From NCBI GenBank assembly GCA_964575715.1, contig CAZNSG010000032.1:1-30058 (forward strand): 30,058 bases of DNA. The letters run 5' to 3'. The position numbers and the translations under genes were made by a program. The stretch comes from PNAI01 sp964575715 (GTDB taxonomy: Bacteria > Pseudomonadota > Alphaproteobacteria > Rhizobiales > Xanthobacteraceae). Below the pieces are notes generated by a model. The model searched no databases. It worked only from the letters and a program-made list of their open reading frames with translations, and was not told the DNA's origin. Within the stretch, counting starts at the first letter, position 1, and every line of letters starts with the position of its first letter. Of the stretch, positions 1 to 7,319 are shown piece by piece.

Positions 1-59
1 AGCGCCCGCATCCAGCCGCGCATGTCGCCATAGGCGACCGGTTTACGTTCAATCGTCAT
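1..59 (-). CDS. N-terminal fragment, possible UbiD-family decarboxylase (cut by window edge)
   Basis: Only the first 19 codons are inside the window; translation from the ATG at 59-57 begins MTIERKPVAYGDMRGWMRA. The motif of a short basic start followed by D-(L/M)-R-G-W resembles the N-terminus of UbiD-family (prenylated-FMN) decarboxylases, which non-oxidatively decarboxylate aromatic or unsaturated acids. That match is from memory of the family and rests on very few residues. The upstream sequence has GGTGAGAG just before the ATG, a weak ribosome site. It lies 91 nt downstream of the 2Fe-2S gene on the same strand, so it is probably the next gene of the same transcription unit. A coding start here is plausible; the family is a guess. 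Confidence 0.35.
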   Translation of the reverse strand, partial: MTIERKPVAYGDMRGWMRA

Positions 60-150
60 GCTCTCACCCAAGCCACGTCCATGCCGCGTCCTTGCCGCGC
101 AGGGAAAGTCGCACCGGTGGACCAAAGACGCAAGCGGGCAGTGCTTGGAT

Positions 151-507
151 TTACTTGCGAGCTTCATTGCGGGTTAACGGCCCGCGTTCTCCCGGCGGTG
201 CGATCTCGGTAACGAGATCGCGCACGAGCTGCTTGTTGGACAGCGGGCCTAAGCTCATGGCGCGTGGTTCGAGTCGCGCGGTGCAGGCATAGACGGTCTT
301 GCCGTCCAGCTCCATCATGCATTCCTTGCAGGCATTGGCATTGATGCAGGAAAAGCGGATCGCCAGCGTCGGATCGCGATTGGCGCGGATCCAGCGCAGA
401 CCATCGAGCACCGATTGGCCGCGCTCGAACGGCACCTCAAAGCTTTCCCAGCGGCCCGCTTTAACGTCTTCGCCGCGCCACACCTTTAACGTCGCGATCT
501 CGCTCAT
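151..507 (-). CDS. Stand-alone 2Fe-2S protein of the succinate dehydrogenase/fumarate reductase type
   Basis: A 118-residue protein that matches only the N-terminal plant-type ferredoxin half of SdhB/FrdB. The cluster ligands are visible as C54, C60, C63 and C75 (Cx5CxxC, then C in VYACTAR), followed by LDGK as in SdhB. The spacing is one residue longer than the usual Cx4CxxC. SdhB/FrdB proteins are normally about 230-260 residues and carry a C-terminal 4Fe-4S/3Fe-4S domain; that half is missing, and the protein ends cleanly at a TAA with no downstream remnant seen. It follows the flavoprotein gene on the same strand, 325 nt away, so it probably passes electrons to or from that flavoprotein. 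The start at 507 (MSEIATLKVW) is preferred; a longer frame upstream runs into repeat DNA and shows no family-like residues. Confidence 0.85.
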   Translation of the reverse strand: MSEIATLKVWRGEDVKAGRWESFEVPFERGQSVLDGLRWIRANRDPTLAIRFSCINANACKECMMELDGKTVYACTARLEPRAMSLGPLSNKQLVRDLVTEIAPPGERGPLTRNEARK

Positions 508-529
508 TGCGCGGCCTCTCTTCTCCCTC

Positions 530-810
530 CCCCGCATTCGCGCTGGCGAGCCCAAAGGGCGAGCGGCCAGCGCGAACATTTGAGGAGTTGGCCGCGCCGG
601 GCCCTCGCTTCGCTCGGCGGCGCGGCGACGGGGGAGGGTTGGGGAGGGGGCAGACGCTTGCTCGGTGCTTCTGAAATTCCCCCTCCCGTCACGCCTTCGC
701 TCGCTGTTCGCGAGCTTCGGCGGCATAGCCGATGCCTCGCATCGGCGTTCTTTGCGTAAAGAACGGCGGCCGAAGGCCGCCTCTGCTCCCCCGCAAGCGG
801 GGGAGGTGAA
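530..810. repeat. GC-rich intergenic repeat with a run of back-to-back hairpins
   Basis: This fills the 325-nt gap between the flavoprotein and the 2Fe-2S gene. At 537-547/566-576 an 11-bp inverted repeat (TTCGCGCTGGC and its complement) encloses GCCCAAAGGGC. At 729-805 four perfect hairpins follow one another almost without spacers: arms 729-735/739-745, 747-753/758-764, 765-771/775-781 and 786-794/797-805. Between them are CTCCC and GGGAGGG stretches like those at 24240-24350. Arrays like this are common intergenic repeats in Bradyrhizobium-related genomes. In RNA form they would fold strongly and could end transcription or stabilise mRNA ends. No gene is seen in the stretch. Confidence 0.75.
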
Positions 811-832
811 GAAAGGTGTGTGGCGGTCTCAC

Positions 833-2539
833 TCATTGCGCGACGGCCTCCACGGCTGAGGCGGGCGCCTGCGCAATGTCGAGGCGCTGGTTACGCAGCC
901 GAATAACCTGATTGGCCCGCCATTGCGCAAGCATGCCGGGAAAATCCTCGCGCTGATGCGCGCCGCGGCTCTCGGTCCGCGCCAGCGCCGATAGCGCGAC
1001 CGTGCGCGCCACCAGTAGCATGTTGCGCAGGTCGAACCATTCCAGCCGCGGCAGATCGAACGAGCGATGATCGCCGAACGTACAATCGCCGAGCATGCCA
1101 GTGAGCGCGTCGATGCGGGCGAGCGCGCGCTCGAGTTTGACTTGCGTGCGCAGCGGGCCGACGTCGTCCGCCATGATGGCTTGCAGCTCCTGCACCATTG
1201 CCGCGCTGTTGGGGGATTCTTTCGATCGGTTCGCATCGCGCTTAAGCAGATCGAGAATTTCGTGCGCTGCCTTGGAGCTTGATGGCTGAGTGTGAATGTC
1301 TTTGACGAGCTCGGCGGCGCTGCGGCCCGCGCGCCGGCCGAACACCAAAGCCTCGGTGATGGCATTGCCGGAGAGCCGGTTGGCGCCGTTGGCGCCGCCC
1401 ACCGCTTCGCCCGCAGCCAGGAGCCCGGGCACCTCGGTCTGCATGCGTGCGTCGGCGACGACGCCTCCCATGTGATAATGCGCGATGGGCGCGACTTCGA
1501 CCGGCATCTTGGTGAGATCGATGCCGTTCTTGGCGAGCCGATCGATCACCGGGCCGAAGGCTGCGCGCAGCGCGCCTTCAGAGCAATGCTGGAAACTCAA
1601 GTACGCTCCGCCATGGGGCGAGCCGCGTCCGGCCTCGACCTCTTTCAAAATCGCATAGGTGCCGACGTCGCGCGTGATCACATAATTGCCGTCCTCCGGC
1701 ACGCCGTAACTTTGCGTGAACTCCTCGCCGCGATTGTTGAGCAGCTTGCCGCCGAGCTTGTAGCGGAACGGGTCCCACATGATCGGGTCCATGCCGATCA
1801 ATCTTGGCGCCAGATGGCCGATGGGGAAGAACTGCACGAACTCCATGTCCGCGAGCGGCGCGCCGGCGCGCAGCGCCAGCGCATAACCGTCGCCGCCCAT
1901 GTTGGCCGAGGCGCTGTTGCGCCGATAAAGCCGCGTGAGCCCGCCGGTCGCAACGATTGTCGCCTTGGCGGAAATGATCACCGGCGCGCCGGTGCCCACA
2001 TGCCAGGCCACCGCGCCGGTGACCGCGCCATCGACTTTGAGCAGGTCGACGACGCACAGATCGCCGGCGCGGCGAACATCGGCGGACTTATAAAGCGCGG
2101 CGCGCAGGGTCTTCGACACCGCTGGCCCGGTGGCAAGAAAATCCACATAGACACAGCGCGGCCGGTCATGGCCGGGCGCCAGGGCTTGCGTGATGCGGCC
2201 ATCCTTGCGCGCCCAGCCCACGCCCCAGTCCTCCATTTCCAGAATGCATTCCGGTCCTTCCTCGCACAGCAATTGCGCCAGCGGCTCGTTGCACAGCCCG
2301 CGCCCCGCGGCGAGGGTGTCGTTGTAATGATGGCTCCAATGGTCCGGCACTTCCGAGCCAAGCGCAACCGCCACCGTCATCTGCGCCATGACAGTTGCCC
2401 CGCCGCGTCCGATCAGGCTGCGGTCGACGAGCTGCACGCGAGCGCCCAGCCGCGCCGCTTCGATCGCGGCATACATGCCGGCCGCGCCGGAGCCGATGAT
2501 TAGGACGTCGGTGTCGATATGGGTCGCTTCAGCGGACAT
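833..2539 (-). CDS. FAD-dependent flavoprotein of the fumarate reductase / succinate dehydrogenase / L-aspartate oxidase family
   Basis: A 568-residue flavoprotein. Visible motifs: Rossmann FAD site GSGAAG (16-21) in VLIIGSGAAGMYAAI; GRGGAT (44-49); GGDGYALALRAG (215-226); FVQFFPIG (234-241), the family's substrate-site strand; HYHMGGV (354-360), matching the conserved H-x-x-GG of SdhA/FrdA; and GANRLSGNAITEAL (385-398). A C-terminal helical domain ends with the typical LxNMLxxA and ESRGAHQREDFP segments. Length and order fit SdhA, FrdA or NadB-like enzymes that move hydride between flavin and a C-C bond. There is no membrane anchor gene nearby, so a soluble two-component reductase or oxidase with the next gene's 2Fe-2S protein is inferred. 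The ATG at 2539 (MSAEATHIDTDVLI) is chosen because the 32 codons upstream lie in a dispersed repeat. NadB function is less likely without nadA/nadC. Confidence 0.88.
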   Translation of the reverse strand: MSAEATHIDTDVLIIGSGAAGMYAAIEAARLGARVQLVDRSLIGRGGATVMAQMTVAVALGSEVPDHWSHHYNDTLAAGRGLCNEPLAQLLCEEGPECILEMEDWGVGWARKDGRITQALAPGHDRPRCVYVDFLATGPAVSKTLRAALYKSADVRRAGDLCVVDLLKVDGAVTGAVAWHVGTGAPVIISAKATIVATGGLTRLYRRNSASANMGGDGYALALRAGAPLADMEFVQFFPIGHLAPRLIGMDPIMWDPFRYKLGGKLLNNRGEEFTQSYGVPEDGNYVITRDVGTYAILKEVEAGRGSPHGGAYLSFQHCSEGALRAAFGPVIDRLAKNGIDLTKMPVEVAPIAHYHMGGVVADARMQTEVPGLLAAGEAVGGANGANRLSGNAITEALVFGRRAGRSAAELVKDIHTQPSSSKAAHEILDLLKRDANRSKESPNSAAMVQELQAIMADDVGPLRTQVKLERALARIDALTGMLGDCTFGDHRSFDLPRLEWFDLRNMLLVARTVALSALARTESRGAHQREDFPGMLAQWRANQVIRLRNQRLDIAQAPASAVEAVAQ

Positions 2540-2569
2540 GCCCAGGATTCCGACTCGCTCGGACCTCAT

Positions 2570-2745
2570 GGTGAGGAGCGCGCTGAAAGCGCGCGTCTCG
2601 AACCATCGCAAGTCGGCTATAGCCGACTTGCGCACTAAATATTACCGATCTCGGGTAAACCCGAGATCGGTTGGCCGCCCCCATCCTTCGAGACGCCACG
2701 CCTTCGCCCTTCGGGCTACGGCGGGCTCCTCAGGATGAGGCGGAT
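2570..2745. repeat. Composite intergenic repeat, copy A (two palindromic modules)
   Basis: Module 1 is a perfect 26-bp palindrome at 2607-2632 (half-site CGCAAGTCGGCTA). Module 2 at 2645-2670 has 11-bp arms (CCGATCTCGGG and its complement) around TAAA. They are flanked by the CTTCGAGACG / CCTCAGGATGAGG type of GC-rich repeat. The same two modules, in the same order and orientation, recur at 7169-7231. The copy lies between the Mo-hydroxylase 2Fe-2S gene and the flavoprotein gene. No gene is seen in the 234-nt gap. Confidence 0.85.
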
Positions 2746-2773
2746 TGAATCTGCGCTACTGCATCAAACTCTA

Positions 2774-3262
2774 TCACGCGGACAATCGTGCTTGACGCTT
2801 CTTTACGGCCAGCTTCACCGCTTCGATGATCTGCGGATAGGCGGCGCAACGGCACAGATTCCCGGTCAGGTAGTGCCGAATCTGATTGTCGTCCGGATCG
2901 GGATACGCGTCGAGCAGCTGGTTCGCCATCAAGATGAAACCGGGCGTGCAATAGCCGCACTGGAATGCGCCGGTCTCGATGAACGCTTCTTGCACCGGAT
3001 CGAGCTTGCCGCGCGCATCCAGGCCCTCGATAGTGACCAACGTGGCGCCATCGACCAGGATTGCCAAATAGAGACATCCCGACACCGCGCGGCCATTGAC
3101 CAGCACCGTACAGCATCCGCACAGGCCCTGGCCGCAGCTCTCGCGCGCGCCGGTGAGCCCGAAGTGTGTCTGCAAGAGCTCAACCAGATTGTGATGCGGC
3201 ATGACGTCGGCACTCACTGCCGCGCCGTTGAGGGTGAAATTGATTGTGCGGGCGGCGGTCAT
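2774..3262 (-). CDS. 2Fe-2S subunit of a xanthine dehydrogenase-family molybdenum hydroxylase
   Basis: A 162-residue protein with both [2Fe-2S] domains of the CoxS/HcrC/XdhC-like small subunit. The N-terminal plant-ferredoxin cluster has C43, C48, C51 and C63 (ESCGQGLCGCCTV then SGC). The C-terminal four-helix cluster has C102 and C105 (QCGYCTPGF) and C137/C139 (LCRCAAYPQI). Length is normal (150-170). It shuttles electrons from the molybdenum centre to the FAD subunit. The start ATG (3262-3260) directly follows the TAA of the molybdenum subunit gene with no gap, so the two are translationally linked. It is the last gene of the M-L-S unit. Confidence 0.93.
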   Translation of the reverse strand: MTAARTINFTLNGAAVSADVMPHHNLVELLQTHFGLTGARESCGQGLCGCCTVLVNGRAVSGCLYLAILVDGATLVTIEGLDARGKLDPVQEAFIETGAFQCGYCTPGFILMANQLLDAYPDPDDNQIRHYLTGNLCRCAAYPQIIEAVKLAVKKRQARLSA

Positions 3263-5578
3263 TTATTTGTCTCCCAACGGCTTGCCGGCCTTGGCGCGCA
3301 GGGCGCGGAACACCGTTTCCGGATTGAGCGGCAATTCAAAGAGCCGCACGCCCACCGCATCGTCGATGGCGTTGGCGATCGCGGGCGAAACGCAGAAGGT
3401 CGCGACTTCGCCCACGCCCTTGGCGCCGAACGGCCCGTTCGACTGATAAGTATCGACGCAGAGGTTCTCCATCGCCACAGGAACATCGTGAAATCCGGGT
3501 ATCTTATAGTCGGCGAGCGAGGCGTTGGTCACTTGTCCCCCGTCGATGTGCATCTTCTCGAACATGGTGAAGCCGAGCTGCATCAGCGCCGCGCCGGAAA
3601 TTTGCGTATCAACAATCTTCGGATTGATCGCCTTGCCGATATCCAGCACGCTGATCAGCTTGGCGATCTTTACATGGCCGGTCTCGGTATCGACCTCGAC
3701 CTCGGCACCGGCGCCGGAAATCATCCAGAACGGCGTCACGTTGCTTGATAAGCCGGTTCCGGGTGCGGGCGGCACATAATCCGGCTTGTAGATACCGGTG
3801 CCGATGACGTTGCCAGCCTGCATGCCATATTTTTTCACGAACAACGCCGGGATCGGGGTGTTGGAGCCCTCGGGCTCGCCGACCTCGCGCGCAAGAGCTT
3901 TGAGTTTCTCGCTTGCATCTTCGGCCGCGCGGCGCACGGCGTGGCCCATGTGAAACAGCGAGCGCGAGCCGAGCGTGCCCATGTCGTAGGGCGTCACATC
4001 GGTGTCGCGCTGCACCACCCGCACGGATTCGGCAGGCATGTTGAGCACCTCGCCCACCATCTGCGCCATGGCGGTGTCGGAGCCCTGGCCCATGTCGATG
4101 GTGCCGCAATAGAGCGCGACCGAGCCGTCGGCGCTGACATTGACGATGGCGACCGAGGTGGTGGGCGAGATCACCGCCTTGATCGCGATGCCGAGCCCGC
4201 GCCCGCGCCGGATCACGCCCTGGCCGCGATCGATCGGGGTTGACCAGTTCATCCGCTCGGCGACCTTGTCGAGCACTTTCTCGATGGCGGCGTCCTTGAG
4301 GATCGTGCCGGTGGGATGCGGACGGCCCTCGCGCAGCAGGTTCTTGCGCCGGAACGCGACCGCATCGATTTTGAGCGCGCGTGCGATCATGTCGGTGTGG
4401 CTCTCATAAGCCCACACCAGTTGCGGCACTCCGAAGCCGCGCAGCGCGCCGGCCGGCGTGAGATTGGTGTACATCGCGTAGGAATCGATCCAGACGTTGT
4501 CGATGTCGTAGGGGCCGGACGCGGTGAGCCCCGACTTCTGCGTCACGCGCGGACCGACGTCGGCATAGGCGCCGCCGTTCCAAAACACTTCGCACTTGCG
4601 CGCGACGATTCTGCCGTCCTTGTCCACGCCGCTCTTGATGCGGAATGTGCTGGGGTGCTTGGTGATCTGGTAGAACATTTCCTCCATGGTGAGCGCGACC
4701 TTTACCGGCCGCCGCGCAATCATGGAGAGCGCGAGCGCAAGCGCTTCGAGCTTGATGTAGAGTTTTGAGCCGTAGCCGCTGCCGAGATACGGCACCTTGA
4801 TGCGAACTTTGTTTTCCGGCCAGCCGAGCAGGCGCGCAATCTCGGTGCGCACGAACGAGGGGCCTTGCGAGGCGGTGTGGAGCGTGACGCCTGAGTCCTT
4901 GTAGTCGGCGATGGTGGCGTGCGGCTCGAATGACAGGTGCAGCACCTTCTGGGTGCGAAATTCGTGCTCGAAAACGTGTGCGGCGGAGGCAAAGGCCTTG
5001 TCCACGTCGCCGCGCCGGAGCCGATAATCCAGCGCGACGTTGGTGTTCTTGGCGTCCTTGAGGTGCTTTAGATCGGCGAAGGTGCCGGCCGGTTTGAGCT
5101 CTTCGTGCACGTAAACTTTAGACGTGAGCGCCTCGACCTCGTCATAGACCGCGGGCAGTTCCTCATATTCGGCGACTATGAGCTGGACGGCTTGCTCCGC
5201 CACATGCGGATCGGCGGCGAGTACGGCGGCGATCGGCTCGCCGACGAAGCGCACTTTGCCGTCCGCCAGGATCGGCTGGTCGTGGAACGCCGGCCCGTAA
5301 TAGGGATCGGGGATGACCTTTTTTATGTCGTCGATGGTGACGATATGGGCGACGCCGGGCAGCTTCCTCGCGGCGCTGACATCGATCGACTTGATACGGC
5401 CATGCGCGACCGTGCTGCGGAAGAGTTTGGCATGCAGCATCCCCGGCAGGCGCATGGTGTGGGTGTATTCGGCGCGACCGGTGACCTTGTCGCGCCCCTC
5501 AAGCCGCGCCACCGAGCGGCCGACCTGCGCGCCAGCCTTCGCGGTTCCCAGAGTGCTTGGCGTCATGGTCGTGGCCAT
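3263..5578 (-). CDS. Molybdopterin-binding catalytic subunit of a xanthine dehydrogenase-family hydroxylase
   Basis: A 771-residue large subunit. The N-terminal a/b hammerhead is seen in RLEGRDKVTGRAEYT and the LPGMLHAKLFRS strand. Cofactor-binding segments include GALRGFGVPQ (the family's R-G-x-G loop) and CGTIDMGQGSDT. The conserved catalytic glutamate is E724 in GAKGVGEVA near the C-terminus. The CO-dehydrogenase-specific loop with Cys (AYRCSFR) is absent; the equivalent loop reads GALRGFG, so this is a hydroxylase for an organic substrate, not a true CODH. Relatives hydroxylate purines, nicotinate, 4-hydroxybenzoyl-CoA or furoyl-CoA; which applies cannot be told from the sequence. The gene overlaps the upstream FAD-subunit stop by 1 nt (TGATG) and abuts the 2Fe-2S gene, a tight operon. 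Confidence 0.93.
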   Translation of the reverse strand: MATTMTPSTLGTAKAGAQVGRSVARLEGRDKVTGRAEYTHTMRLPGMLHAKLFRSTVAHGRIKSIDVSAARKLPGVAHIVTIDDIKKVIPDPYYGPAFHDQPILADGKVRFVGEPIAAVLAADPHVAEQAVQLIVAEYEELPAVYDEVEALTSKVYVHEELKPAGTFADLKHLKDAKNTNVALDYRLRRGDVDKAFASAAHVFEHEFRTQKVLHLSFEPHATIADYKDSGVTLHTASQGPSFVRTEIARLLGWPENKVRIKVPYLGSGYGSKLYIKLEALALALSMIARRPVKVALTMEEMFYQITKHPSTFRIKSGVDKDGRIVARKCEVFWNGGAYADVGPRVTQKSGLTASGPYDIDNVWIDSYAMYTNLTPAGALRGFGVPQLVWAYESHTDMIARALKIDAVAFRRKNLLREGRPHPTGTILKDAAIEKVLDKVAERMNWSTPIDRGQGVIRRGRGLGIAIKAVISPTTSVAIVNVSADGSVALYCGTIDMGQGSDTAMAQMVGEVLNMPAESVRVVQRDTDVTPYDMGTLGSRSLFHMGHAVRRAAEDASEKLKALAREVGEPEGSNTPIPALFVKKYGMQAGNVIGTGIYKPDYVPPAPGTGLSSNVTPFWMISGAGAEVEVDTETGHVKIAKLISVLDIGKAINPKIVDTQISGAALMQLGFTMFEKMHIDGGQVTNASLADYKIPGFHDVPVAMENLCVDTYQSNGPFGAKGVGEVATFCVSPAIANAIDDAVGVRLFELPLNPETVFRALRAKAGKPLGDK

Positions 5579-6444
5579 CAGGGGGCTCCGCTGTCTTGCA
5601 GGGCCTGCCGCACCGCGCGCCGCACATAGACGCGGATGAGCTCGCGCTTGTACGCCATGGAGCCGCGCACGTCGGCGATGATGTCGGCTTCTTCAGCCGC
5701 GGCATCGCCCGCGCGCGCCAGCGCTTTGTCGTCGATACGCTGGCCTAAAAGCGCAGCTTCCGCTGCAGGCAGTCGCATGGCTTTTGAAGTGGCAGCACTG
5801 ACAACGACGCGCGCGGATTTTACCGAACCACTATCGCCTTCGAGGGCGACCGCAATGCCAAGCGCCGGCCAGTCGTCGGCCGAGCCGGTGGTGACCTTGC
5901 AGTAAGCGGCGCGCTTGCCGCCCTGCGGCGGTACGTGCAGTTCGGAAATCAGCTCGTTTTTCTTCAGCACGGTTTCGAAATAGCCGGTGAACAAGTCTTC
6001 GACCGCGAGCTCACGCACGCCGTTCGGCCCGGCGACCGAAATGCTGGCGCCGAGCGCGATCAGCACCGGGGGAAGGTCCATGTGAGGATCGGCATGCGCC
6101 AGCGCGCCGCCGACGGTCGCCACATTGCGCACGCGTACGTTCGAAAGCGTGAGCAGCGTGCGCGTGATGACCGGCGCATGCTTGCTAACGTCCGACGAAT
6201 GCTCAAGCACAGAGAGCGTGGTCATGGCGCCAATGCGAAGGCCGTCCTTGCCGGCCGCGATGGCGGAATATTTCTTCTCGATCTTGGCGAGGCTCACCAG
6301 CCGCGCGGGCCTGAATACACCCGCCTTCATCATCAGCATCAGCGCGGTGCCGCCGGCGAACGGGCGCACCGCCGCGTCATCGGGATCGAGCAGCTTGATC
6401 GCCTCGGCGAGCGATTTCGGCTCAGTCAGATCGAACGGAGTCAT
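5578..6444 (-). CDS. FAD-binding subunit of a xanthine dehydrogenase-family molybdenum hydroxylase
   Basis: A 288-residue CoxM/HcrB-like subunit. The first FAD (PCMH-type) loop is FAGGTAL (29-35); the second is ATVGGALAHADPHMDLPP (109-126), with the conserved TVGG and ADPxxD. A CO-dehydrogenase flavoprotein C-terminal domain follows (residues about 180-280). Length is normal for the three-subunit type, and no extra 4Fe-4S insertion with cysteines, as in 4-hydroxybenzoyl-CoA reductase HcrB, is seen. It takes electrons from the 2Fe-2S subunit and passes them to an outside acceptor. Gene order M-L-S is the standard one for these enzymes, and its stop overlaps the start of the large-subunit gene. 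Confidence 0.92.
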   Translation of the reverse strand: MTPFDLTEPKSLAEAIKLLDPDDAAVRPFAGGTALMLMMKAGVFRPARLVSLAKIEKKYSAIAAGKDGLRIGAMTTLSVLEHSSDVSKHAPVITRTLLTLSNVRVRNVATVGGALAHADPHMDLPPVLIALGASISVAGPNGVRELAVEDLFTGYFETVLKKNELISELHVPPQGGKRAAYCKVTTGSADDWPALGIAVALEGDSGSVKSARVVVSAATSKAMRLPAAEAALLGQRIDDKALARAGDAAAEEADIIADVRGSMAYKRELIRVYVRRAVRQALQDSGAP

Positions 6445-6466
6445 ATGAGAGTCCTCGAACTCTCGC

Positions 6467-6580
6467 CGTCACCCTGAGGTGCGAGCGAAGCGAGCCTCGA
6501 AGGGCGACGGCCTGTGATCTGAGGCCGTTCATCCTTCGAGGCCCGCGCTACGCGCGGGCGCCTCAGGATGACGGATTCGG
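6467..6580. repeat. Dispersed intergenic repeat of the CCTGAGG / CCTTCGAGG type
   Basis: In the 157-nt gap between the CoxG-like gene and the FAD-subunit gene. It reads as two opposed copies of a short GC-rich unit: CACCCTGAGG near 6471 and CCTCAGGATGACGG near 6561-6574, with CTTCGAGG and CGCGCTACGCGCG palindromes between. The same words flank the composite repeats at 2570-2745 and 7145-7319. No gene is seen. Confidence 0.6.
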
Positions 6581-6601
6581 TTTGTGGCCGGGTCGCGTAC
6601 A

Positions 6602-7066
6602 TCATCGTGCGACCTCCGGCGCGGCCGGTGCGAATGCCGCGCGCAGATTGTCGGCGAATTGCTTTTCCATGTCCTTGGCTTTGGAGCGCAGCACCGGTTG
6701 GCCGATGCTGCCGAGCTTGCCGGCGAGGGTTGCGTCCACTGAATAATCCACCTTGGTCTCGTTGCCGGATTCACTGAGCCGGGTGAGCGAAATCGCAGTC
6801 AGCCGGCCGACGATGCCGAGCGGCGTGCCCTCGATCTTGGCCTCGATCTCGCCCGGGGCCTCGATGCGGGTGACTTCAACCGTCACATTGAACTTGAATT
6901 TCATGTAGGCGACCCTGGTCTCGAACACCGCCGTATAATGCGTGGCGTCGATCTCTTTGAGCTCGCTCACGCCGTCGATGAAGCCGACAAACTTGCGCGC
7001 ATCGCGGATCGTGTCGAACACAACCGCTCGTGGCGCCTGCACCGTGAATTGCCCGGAAACGTTCAT
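6602..7066 (-). CDS. CoxG-like SRPBCC-fold protein
   Basis: A 154-residue protein opening MNVSGQFTVQAPRAVVFDTI, the usual first strand and helix of the CO dehydrogenase subunit G (CoxG) family, a START/SRPBCC hydrophobic-pocket fold. The segments AKIEGTPLG and VDYSVDATLAGKLGSIG, then a final amphipathic helix (KAKDMEKQFADNLRAAF), match that family. CoxG proteins accompany molybdenum hydroxylases and are linked to membrane attachment or maturation of the enzyme. Many longer homologues end with a transmembrane tail; this one ends APAAPEVAR with none. It is transcribed just before the FAD subunit, which supports a role with that enzyme. Confidence 0.85.
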   Translation of the reverse strand: MNVSGQFTVQAPRAVVFDTIRDARKFVGFIDGVSELKEIDATHYTAVFETRVAYMKFKFNVTVEVTRIEAPGEIEAKIEGTPLGIVGRLTAISLTRLSESGNETKVDYSVDATLAGKLGSIGQPVLRSKAKDMEKQFADNLRAAFAPAAPEVAR

Positions 7067-7144
7067 GGATTGTGCTTAATCCTCAAGAGGCGCAAACAAA
7101 GCGCATCGCGGCGGCGGCGTCAAAACCTTTCGGCGGACGGCGAC

Positions 7145-7319
7145 CTCGCCCTTCGAGACGCTCGGCCACGCAAGTCGGCTATTGCCGACTTGCGCATCCA
7201 TAGCGCCGATCTCGGGTAAACCCGAGATCGGTGGCCTCGCTCCTCAGGGTGAGGTCGCCTCCTCCACCTCATCTTGAGGAGCCCGAGCGGAGCGAGGGCG
7301 TCTCGAAGGATGAGGTGGA
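7145..7319. repeat. Composite intergenic repeat, copy B
   Basis: Second copy of the two-module repeat. Module 1 at 7169-7194 differs from copy A only in the palindrome centre (CTATTG for CTATAG). Module 2 at 7206-7231 is identical to 2645-2670. The right part (7233-7319) holds CTCAGGGTGAGG and CACCTCATCTTGAGGAGCC / GAAGGATGAGGTGG words of the same family. It lies between the lyase stop and the CoxG-like start. Together, copies A and B bracket the CoxG-M-L-S genes in direct orientation. Confidence 0.85.

Noticed and set aside
1292..2503. 403-codon open frame on the plus strand
   Set aside because: It is antisense to the flavoprotein gene, whose motifs are fully supported; long opposite frames are expected in GC-rich coding DNA.
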